From Zhihengliuella flava (lineage in GTDB: Bacteria; Actinomycetota; Actinomycetes; Actinomycetales; Micrococcaceae), in NCBI RefSeq assembly GCF_015751895.1, contig NZ_JADOTZ010000001.1, positions 124,001 through 188,000 of the forward strand: a stretch of 64,000 nt of DNA, written 5' to 3'. Shown here in pieces: positions 57,815 to 64,000 of this stretch. Under the pieces are notes generated by a model. It had not been told where the DNA came from and ran no database searches. It worked only from the letters and a program-made list of their open reading frames with translations. Each line of letters opens with the position of its first letter. Position 1 is the first letter of the stretch. Position numbers and translations under genes: made by a program.

Positions 57815-57894
57815 TCCACAGGTTCTGTGGAGATCTTTGGACTTTTCAGCCCCGGAACGACGCCGTTCGGGCTCCGCTATCCACAGTGTGTGGA
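57815..57894. promoter_or_regulatory. Two TCCACA inverted repeats (DnaA box-like)
   Basis: TCCACAG-GTT-CTGTGGA at 57815-57831 and TCCACA-GTG-TGTGGA at 57880-57894, 64 bp centre to centre. The left half-sites read TCGTCCACA (57812-57820) and CTATCCACA (57878-57886), each one base from the actinobacterial (TTGTCCACA) or E. coli (TTATCCACA) DnaA box. Confidence 0.45.
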
Positions 57895-58074
57895 AGGGCT
57901 CGTGCACAGATTCAATCTCTGGCGTGTTGTCGGCGTCCGGCGTGTCGCCGGTCGGCAGATGCGGCGTCCTCAGGTGACGGCTCGCACGTGCCCCTGTGGC
58001 CACTCTCATGGCGTTCGTTCACCGCGATGCGCGGATGCTTGCGCGGAACCTCAACCCTGACATATGAACGTGCC

Positions 58075-58740
58075 ATGGGCACATCCACGTTGGTCGCCGA
58101 GACCGCACAGTTCACCGTCCGCACCATCAGCGTTTCTGAGATGCACAACAACGTTTACCTCATCACGTCCCGCGGCACGGGGCGCCAGGTGCTGATTGAC
58201 GCGGCCGACGACGTCGAGGCGATTGGGCGGCTGCGCCGCGAGAGCGCTGAGGACACCCAACAGTCCGTGCAGCTCGAGTGGATTCTCACGACCCACCAGC
58301 ACTGGGATCACGTGCGCGCCCTGCGCGCTGTGGCCGAGGACTCGGGTGCCCGCATCGCCGCAGGAGCAGACGACGCCGACGCGATCGCCGAGGCCGAATC
58401 GGTCACGATGGACCGTCACCTCATCCACGGCGAGCGGATCTCGAGCGGAGACCTCACGCTGGACTGTGTCCATCTGCGCGGGCACACTCCCGGGTCCATC
58501 GCCTACGTGCTCACCGAGGGACTCGAACGTCCCCTGATCTTTAGCGGTGACGCCCTCTTCCCGGGAGGTGTGGGCAATACCTGGGGAGATCCGGAGCGTT
58601 TCGCCCAGTTGCTGGGCGATGTCACCGAACGCCTGTTCGGCGTGTACGACGACGCCACCGTGCTCCCCGGGCATGGCGCCGGAACCACCCTCGAGGCCGA
58701 GCGCGGGCAGTTACCCGCGTGGAAGGCCCGCGGCTGGTAA
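58075..58740 (+). CDS. MBL-fold metallohydrolase
   Basis: 221 residues. Glyoxalase II-like metal site TTHQHWDHV and HTPGSIAYVL, FSGDALFPGG, LPGHGAGTTL. Substrate unknown. ATG 58075 is the best start because family similarity begins at residue 10; the region upstream is part of the nrd control region. Confidence 0.85.
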   Translation: MGTSTLVAETAQFTVRTISVSEMHNNVYLITSRGTGRQVLIDAADDVEAIGRLRRESAEDTQQSVQLEWILTTHQHWDHVRALRAVAEDSGARIAAGADDADAIAEAESVTMDRHLIHGERISSGDLTLDCVHLRGHTPGSIAYVLTEGLERPLIFSGDALFPGGVGNTWGDPERFAQLLGDVTERLFGVYDDATVLPGHGAGTTLEAERGQLPAWKARGW

Positions 58741-58798
58741 GCGCGCTGCTGCACGACGGACCCCACGGGTCACCTGCGGCGGATAGGGTGGAGGCATC

Positions 58799-61333
58799 AT
58801 GAATCTCATCGATCTGTTGCCGACCGGACAGCGCGGGGCTACTCCCGAATCGACCTACGAAGCCTTCATCCGTTGGGTCGAAGATCGGGGCATCGAACTG
58901 TATCCCGCCCAGGACGAGGCCGCGATGGAGATCGTCCAAGGGCACAACGTCATTCTGGCGACGCCGACGGGCTCGGGGAAGTCGTTGGTGGCCGTCGCAG
59001 CACACTTCCACTCGCTGGCCCGGGGCGAGGTGAGCTTTTACACGGCGCCGATCAAGGCGCTGGTCTCGGAGAAGTTCTTCGCCCTTTGTGAGACCTTCGG
59101 CGCCGAGAACGTTGGCATGGTCACCGGCGACTCGTCGGTGAATGCCGACGCCCCGATCATCTGCTGCACAGCCGAGATTCTGGCGAACATTGCGCTGCGA
59201 GAGGGCGAAACGGCCGACGTCGGCACCGTCATCATGGACGAGTTCCACTTTTATTCCGACCCGCAGCGGGGCTGGGCTTGGCAGGTCCCGCTCATCGAGC
59301 TCCCGCAAGCTCAGTTTGTCCTCATGTCCGCGACGCTGGGGGACGTCAGCCGTTTCGAGGACGACCTCACCAGCCGCACGCAGCGGGAGACCACCACGGT
59401 GGCGCACACCGATCGGCCGATCCCCCTGCACTTCAACTACTCGGAAGAGCCCGTGCAGGAAACGGTGGATGAGCTGATCTACTCCAGTCAGACGCCCGTG
59501 TACATTGTGCACTTCAGCCAGCTAGACGCCATCGAGCGCGCTCAGGGACTGCTGAGCCTGAACATCTGCTCGCGCGAAGAGAAGGACCGCATCGCCGAAC
59601 TGATCGCCGGATTCCGTTTTGCCCCGGGGTTCGGCAAAACCTTGAACCGCTTGATCCGCGCCGGTATCGGGGTCCATCACGCGGGAATGCTTCCCAAATA
59701 CCGGCGCCTCGTGGAGCAACTTGCCCAAGCGGGTCTGCTGAAAGTCATTTGCGGCACCGATACGTTGGGAGTCGGCATCAACGTTCCCATCCGCACCGTG
59801 CTCATGACAGCGCTGACCAAATTCGACGGTTCGCGGATGCGTGCCCTCAAGGCGCGCGAGTTCCACCAGATTGCCGGACGCGCCGGGCGGGCAGGCTTCG
59901 ACACGGCCGGCACGGTCGTCGTCCAGGCACCCGAGTACGTCATTGAAAACAAGAAGGCGCTGGAGAAAGCCAAAGCCAAATTTGGCGATGACCCCAAGAA
60001 GCTCCGGCAAGTGACCAAGAAGAAGCCCCCGCAGGGCTTTGTCTCGTGGAGCGACAAGACGTTCGACAAGCTGGTCCAGGCGGATCCCGAGCCCCTGAGC
60101 TCCAGCTTTCAGATCACTCACTCGATGATCTTGAACCTGCTGGAGCGTCCCGGAGACTCCTTTGCCGCGGCACGGCGCATTCTGACGGAGAACCATGAGC
60201 CCCCGGCACGCCAGCGTGCCCTCATACGCCGTGCGCTCGGCATTCTGCGCGAGCTCATCGCAACCGGCGTCGTGATTCGCCAAGACGAGCCGGACGAGCA
60301 CGGCAACCACCTCAACCTCACCGTGCACCTCCAACAAAACTTCGCCCTCAACCAACCGCTCTCCCCCTTCGCGCTGGCCGCCATCGGCGTGCTCGACCCG
60401 GACTCCCCTTCCTACGCACTGGACGTGGTCTCGGTGATCGAGTCGACCCTTGACCAGCCACGCCAGGTGTTGAGCTTGCAGGAAAAGAAGGTTCGTGGGG
60501 AAGCGATCGGCCGGATGAAGGCCGACGGCATCGGATACGACGAACGCATGAACATCGTCGATGAGCTGACCTACCCGAAGCCGCTCGAAGACCTCTTGGA
60601 CCAGTCCTTTGAAACGTACCGCCAGGGAGCCCCGTGGCTGTCCGAATTCGAGCTGGCCCCGAAGTCGGTGGTGCGCGATATGTACGAACGTGCCATGAGT
60701 TTTTCCGACTACGTGCAGTACTACCAGCTGGCTCGCTCCGAGGGCGTGCTGTTGCGCTACCTCACGGACGCGTACAAAGCACTGCAGCAGTCCGTCCCCC
60801 ACGATGCCCTGCGCGAAGATCTGCAAGATCTCATCGCCTGGCTCGGCGAGTTGGTTCGGCAGATCGATTCGAGCCTGCTGGATGAGTGGGAGCAGCTCGC
60901 TCGCGGCGCAGCGCCGGAGGACCACTCGGAGGAGATCGTGCCGCCGGAGCCGGAACGTTTGACGAGCAATGCGCGGGCCTTTCGCGTCATGGTCCGGAAC
61001 GAGCTGTTTCGCCGGGTGGTGCTCTTCGCGGACGAGCAAGAAGCCGCCCTTGGTGCGCTGGACGGCGAGTCGGGATTCGATGCCGACGCGTGGGGTGCCG
61101 TCATGGATGACTACTTCGACGAGCACGAGGACATTGATGACGGCCCCGGTGGCCGCGGTCAGGACTACTTCCTGTTGACCCAAGGGACGTCGTCGTGGCG
61201 GGCTCGCCAAATCTTCAAGGATCCCGCGGGACACCGGGACTGGGGCTTCGACGCCGAGATCGACCTCGCGGCCTCGGACGAGGCCGGCCAACCGGTGGTC
61301 CGTCTCACGCGCCTAGGCCGGCTGGACGACTAG
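58799..61333 (+). CDS. DEAD/DEAH box helicase with DUF3516 domain
   Basis: 844 residues. Superfamily 2 helicase: Walker A ATPTGSGKS, box II DEFH (VIMDEFHFYSDP), SAT motif MSATLGD, GVGINVPIRTVLM and QIAGRAGRAGFD. The C-terminal half is DUF3516, a domain confined to actinobacteria. Distantly related to HelY but distinct. GGAGG lies 9 bases before ATG 58799. Function likely in RNA metabolism, unproven. Confidence 0.9.
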   Translation: MNLIDLLPTGQRGATPESTYEAFIRWVEDRGIELYPAQDEAAMEIVQGHNVILATPTGSGKSLVAVAAHFHSLARGEVSFYTAPIKALVSEKFFALCETFGAENVGMVTGDSSVNADAPIICCTAEILANIALREGETADVGTVIMDEFHFYSDPQRGWAWQVPLIELPQAQFVLMSATLGDVSRFEDDLTSRTQRETTTVAHTDRPIPLHFNYSEEPVQETVDELIYSSQTPVYIVHFSQLDAIERAQGLLSLNICSREEKDRIAELIAGFRFAPGFGKTLNRLIRAGIGVHHAGMLPKYRRLVEQLAQAGLLKVICGTDTLGVGINVPIRTVLMTALTKFDGSRMRALKAREFHQIAGRAGRAGFDTAGTVVVQAPEYVIENKKALEKAKAKFGDDPKKLRQVTKKKPPQGFVSWSDKTFDKLVQADPEPLSSSFQITHSMILNLLERPGDSFAAARRILTENHEPPARQRALIRRALGILRELIATGVVIRQDEPDEHGNHLNLTVHLQQNFALNQPLSPFALAAIGVLDPDSPSYALDVVSVIESTLDQPRQVLSLQEKKVRGEAIGRMKADGIGYDERMNIVDELTYPKPLEDLLDQSFETYRQGAPWLSEFELAPKSVVRDMYERAMSFSDYVQYYQLARSEGVLLRYLTDAYKALQQSVPHDALREDLQDLIAWLGELVRQIDSSLLDEWEQLARGAAPEDHSEEIVPPEPERLTSNARAFRVMVRNELFRRVVLFADEQEAALGALDGESGFDADAWGAVMDDYFDEHEDIDDGPGGRGQDYFLLTQGTSSWRARQIFKDPAGHRDWGFDAEIDLAASDEAGQPVVRLTRLGRLDD

Positions 61334-61363
61334 CGACGTCGGGAGCCCAATTTCCCGGCTTGC

Positions 61364-62203
61364 CTACCCCACCAGGTGGGCCAGGAGCCGGGCGACGCTG
61401 ACGGCTACCCCGAGGCCCGCGTAGAGGGCGAGCGGAACGCACAGGACCCATTCGCGCCACGAGCCAGTGACTCCGACGATCGGAAGACTCACGTGCCCGT
61501 TCGGCCGCCACAGGGCACGGACCGAGGAAACGTGCCGCAGGGCGTGGGGACGCCGCAGCTTCACAGGCCACAGCGGGTTAATGCCGCCCACGGTCAGGAG
61601 ATCACCCACGAGGTGGGCGGAATAGCCCAATCCCACCGCGGCGACGAACCACCGGGGATCGGGCGGTGGGAGCAGAGCAACTGCTGCGCCGGAGGCGAGG
61701 CCCACGGCCCACGGCGTCTTCTGCATCGAATCCGGAATAAACTTGAGCGCCTTGGCCGCCAAGCTGACCAACAGGATCGCGGCGATGCCCGCGCCGACCG
61801 CCACGGTGTGACCGCCGACGTCGATCACACACAGTCCCAGCAGCCAGGCCAAGACCATCGCCACGAGAAGTCCGAAGAGTGAGTGGGTGCCCTGACGATG
61901 CCCGCCCGCGGCCCGTCCGATCGCCGCGCAGAGCACTGAACTGACGGGCGGCAGGGCCCGCGCGATGGACGCACGCCGGTGGTCGATGTCCGGTAGCAAC
62001 GCCGCTCCAGCGCAGACCATCGCCCCCGTCGCCACTCCGCCCGGCGCGTCGGGAAACAGGCCGAAGCCGAGCGGAATTTCAGCCGGAAGGTGGGCGGCGA
62101 CGTGGGGGAATTGTTCGCGGAGGGTTCCCACGTGGAACTGTGCCGGGGAAGCGACCGCTACCCAGGCCGCGGCGCCCCACGCCGCATGATTGCCCCCGAG
62201 CAC
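61364..62203 (-). CDS. Metal-dependent hydrolase, YdjM/DUF457-like membrane protein
   Basis: 279 residues, seven or eight helices. Histidine/aspartate motifs LLPDIDHRRASI, HRQGTHSLFGLL and SAHLVGDLLTVGGINPLWP match the LexA-regulated YdjM family of E. coli. GTG 62203 follows GAGAGGTGG. It converges on the DUF3516 helicase with a 30-bp gap. Confidence 0.85.
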   Translation of the reverse strand: MLGGNHAAWGAAAWVAVASPAQFHVGTLREQFPHVAAHLPAEIPLGFGLFPDAPGGVATGAMVCAGAALLPDIDHRRASIARALPPVSSVLCAAIGRAAGGHRQGTHSLFGLLVAMVLAWLLGLCVIDVGGHTVAVGAGIAAILLVSLAAKALKFIPDSMQKTPWAVGLASGAAVALLPPPDPRWFVAAVGLGYSAHLVGDLLTVGGINPLWPVKLRRPHALRHVSSVRALWRPNGHVSLPIVGVTGSWREWVLCVPLALYAGLGVAVSVARLLAHLVG

Positions 62204-62299
62204 TTGGGACCACCTCTCGCCGATGACTTCCCGACCTTAGTGGGAAACGTCCTCGTCAGGTGGGAGTGACTCAGGCGGCGAAGCAATCGATGATCAAGA

Positions 62300-63040
62300 T
62301 CACCCCATCCACTCGGGGTCCCGCACGAGAAGCGCTCCGGAATCGGGGCAGTACACGACGTCGTCATCCGCCGCGTTCTTGATCTCCTGTAGGTCCCCCG
62401 GCGCGAGCTTCAGCCCGGAGCCCTCCGAAACCCCGTGATACAGCCGCGCCGCCCCCACGCCGCGCCGGGCCCGTGCCTTGTCATACAGCGCCAGCAAGGT
62501 GGGTTCGATGTCTTGGGCGCATGCGGCCCTCGCCGCGTGCGCCGTGCGGAGCTCCTCAGCGCGCGCGGCGGCTTCCTCGGTGAGCTCGGCGCGCAAGGCC
62601 TCGAGATGTGCTTGCGAGGCATCACGTTCCTGAGTGGCTTCGGCGGCCCCGGACTGCGCGTCCTCGAGCTCCTCCATGATGACGAGCTCCTCCTCTTCGA
62701 GCGCGTTCTGCCGGTCACCAAGGGTCTGCAGTTCGTGGCTCAGCGCCATCAGATCTTGGGCCGTCCCGGCACCGGCATCTAATTGACGCTGATCCTTGTC
62801 TCGGTGGGCCTGCACCTTGGCCACCGCCGCCTCGGAAGCAGCAAGCCGTGACTGAACGTCATTGACCCGTGAGTCCGCGGCGACCGCGGCCTCGGCGGCC
62901 TCCGCCAGGCGCTGCTCACGGACCGGAAGGTCAGGGTGTTGCCAGACCCGTTGTTCAGCCTGCTCGGCGCGTGCGACGTCGGCGTCGCGTTCCGCGAGGG
63001 TCAGGAGCTTGCGCTGCTCCTGCGGAGATGCTTTGGCCAT
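62300..63040 (-). CDS. Coiled-coil protein with degenerate C-terminal zinc ribbon
   Basis: 246 residues. Long coiled coil (residues ~10-175, Ala/Glu/Arg-rich) ending in the segment GDLQEIKNAADDDVVYCPDSGALLVRD. In homologues this end is a C4 zinc ribbon; only one of its cysteines (YCPDSG) is left here. It belongs to the CT398/zf-RING_7 family next to Nif3 genes in actinobacteria (Rv2229c-Rv2230c). Function unknown. Confidence 0.85.
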   Translation of the reverse strand: MAKASPQEQRKLLTLAERDADVARAEQAEQRVWQHPDLPVREQRLAEAAEAAVAADSRVNDVQSRLAASEAAVAKVQAHRDKDQRQLDAGAGTAQDLMALSHELQTLGDRQNALEEEELVIMEELEDAQSGAAEATQERDASQAHLEALRAELTEEAAARAEELRTAHAARAACAQDIEPTLLALYDKARARRGVGAARLYHGVSEGSGLKLAPGDLQEIKNAADDDVVYCPDSGALLVRDPEWMG

Positions 63041-63064
63041 CGTGATCCTGCTTTCTCGAAAGAC

Positions 63065-63964
63065 TCAGGGGGTTAAAAGGAAGTCCCACGGGTCAGAATT
63101 GATCGAACTCACCAGAATCTCGACCTCGAAATCCTGGTCGGTGAGAACATTCTGCAGCGCCTCGGCGGCTGCCGGCAGCCACAACCACTCGCTCGCGAAG
63201 TGGGAGACGTCAATCAGGTATGGACGTCCGCCCCGCGCCGTCTCACGTGCCTCAGACGCCGGGTGGTGCCGAAGGTCCGCGGTGACGTACACATCGGCGC
63301 CACTGGAGCGGACGGCGTCGAACAGGCTGTCACCCGCTCCCCCGCAAATCGCGATGCGGCGAACGACCGCCTCGCGATCGCCGGCGACGCGCACGCCGCC
63401 GGCGACGGCGGGCATCGCTGAGAAGACGGTCGACGCGAAGTCGCCGAGGCTCACGGCCTGCGGCAGATTCCCCACGCGGCCAATCCCCTCCTCGGGCAGG
63501 CCCTCCGGCGCTGCCGAGAGTGGTTCCGTGTCCGTGAGGCCGAAGATGTCGGCTAGGACGTCGGAAACACCCCCGACGGCCGAGTCGCCGTTGGTATGGA
63601 CGGTGGCGAGCGCGCAGCGACCTTCAATGAGTTCGTGGACCACCTCGCCTTTGGCATCACTGGCGGCCACAGAGTTGACTCCGCGCAGCAACAAGGGGTG
63701 GTGCGTGATGAGCAGATCGGCTTCACGCGCGACGGCGTCGCGCACGACCTCGAGGGTTGGATCGACGGCGAAGACAATCCGTTTGATCTGCCGCTCAGTG
63801 CGTCCTGCCACGAGCCCGACTCGGTCCCAGTCCTCGGCGAGCGAACGCGGCCACAACTCCTCCATGGCGACCAAGACGTCCCCTAGCGTCGCTGACGGGG
63901 ATTCCTCAACGGTGGCCGGGGAATGTTCGGCAGTCACTTCGTCGTTCTCCATGGCATCGTGCAT
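63065..63964 (-). CDS. Nif3-like dinuclear metal-centre protein
   Basis: 299 residues. GTP cyclohydrolase I type 2/YbgI/YqfO family, which forms toroidal hexamers with a dinuclear metal site. Metal ligands lie in ITHHPLLLRG, VHTNGDSAVGG and ICGGAGDSLF. ATG 63964 is followed by an in-frame ATG at 63952. TACGGT (63976-63971) sits 6 bases before 63964 inside a 6-bp dyad (63969-63983), so the start is probably leaderless. Biochemical role is uncertain. Confidence 0.9.
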   Translation of the reverse strand: MHDAMENDEVTAEHSPATVEESPSATLGDVLVAMEELWPRSLAEDWDRVGLVAGRTERQIKRIVFAVDPTLEVVRDAVAREADLLITHHPLLLRGVNSVAASDAKGEVVHELIEGRCALATVHTNGDSAVGGVSDVLADIFGLTDTEPLSAAPEGLPEEGIGRVGNLPQAVSLGDFASTVFSAMPAVAGGVRVAGDREAVVRRIAICGGAGDSLFDAVRSSGADVYVTADLRHHPASEARETARGGRPYLIDVSHFASEWLWLPAAAEALQNVLTDQDFEVEILVSSINSDPWDFLLTP

Positions 63965-64000
63965 GGAACTACCGTATCGGTAGATTGCACGCCCAGTGGA

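Larger units (their letters stand above)
57579..58074. promoter_or_regulatory. Control region of the nrd operon and the divergent MBL gene
   Basis: 496 bases without a gene. It holds the nrd promoter with two NrdR-type boxes (57738-57785), two TCCACA dyads (57815-57831 and 57880-57894), and a 6-bp inverted repeat GCCGTC-GT-GACGGC near 57658-57671. Between the promoter and nrdH there would be a leader of about 150 bases. Confidence 0.6.

Noticed and set aside
59522-61291. 589-codon minus-strand frame
   Set aside because: Fully antisense to the DUF3516 helicase, which has clear motifs; typical of high-GC shadow frames.

Overview
The window is a contiguous piece of a high-GC actinobacterial chromosome. 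The best fit is Micrococcales, probably a Micrococcaceae (Arthrobacter-like) organism. Evidence for this is mycothiol genes (mshC, mscR), the Pup-ligation locus, RbpA, actinobacterial cytochrome bc1-aa3 genes (diheme QcrC, three-helix QcrA, CtaF), a class Ib nrdHIEF operon, and several actinobacteria-restricted families (DUF3043, DUF3054, DUF5703, DUF3516). Nearly all of it is dense core genome. No insertion sequence, prophage, CRISPR array or rRNA operon was seen, and there is one tRNA (Leu, GAG).

Layout. 1-6.9 kb: end of leuA, recO-uppS, an alpha/beta hydrolase, pyrD, a DUF3043 protein, an M20 dipeptidase and an ErpA-type Fe-S carrier. 7.1-15.6 kb: the respiratory block, ctaC-ctaD-ctaF on + and ctaE-qcrC-qcrA-qcrB on -, with a DasR-like GntR regulator (with its own dre-like operator) between them. 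15.7-18.8 kb: trpD, a stand-alone Lrp ligand-binding protein, a DUF3054 protein, and a SatD-like HTH protein with a membrane partner. 18.8-20.0 kb: the only gene-poor stretch, holding an orphan promoter-operator and perhaps one 56-residue membrane protein. 20.0-25.9 kb: an RlmA-like methyltransferase, nfeD-SPFH, rbpA, ppm, a candidate small RNA or attenuator, and an amidohydrolase.

25.9-42.1 kb is one long minus-strand region: HAD phosphatase, Rip3-like protease, trmI, ARC/Mpa ATPase, dop, pup, pafA, two FKBP prolyl isomerases, a fused PafBC DNA-damage regulator, a small membrane protein, tatA, tatC and helY. The 20S proteasome genes prcB and prcA are absent from their usual place between pup and pafA, and the ATPase lacks the C-terminal tyrosine motif used to dock on the proteasome. 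42.2-53.6 kb: PAC2 protein, mshC, uppP, small proteins, an acyl-CoA dehydrogenase, an M20 peptidase, tRNA-Leu, mscR with an MBL hydrolase, a lipoate ligase-like protein, a uridine kinase-like protein, a thioesterase and a DUF2809 protein. 53.7-57.8 kb: nrdF and nrdH-nrdI-nrdE with a promoter carrying two NrdR-type boxes and, further upstream, two TCCACA dyads resembling DnaA boxes. 58.1-64 kb: MBL hydrolase, DUF3516 helicase, YdjM-like protein, coiled-coil zinc-ribbon-like protein and a Nif3-family protein.

The most general pattern is promoter architecture. At 17 genes a TAnnnT-type -10 element (CATAAT in two) lies exactly 6 or 7 bases before an ATG or GTG, with no ribosome binding site. This is the signature of leaderless mRNAs and was used to choose start codons. 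Convergent and downstream junctions often carry long, perfect hairpins with little or no U-tract.
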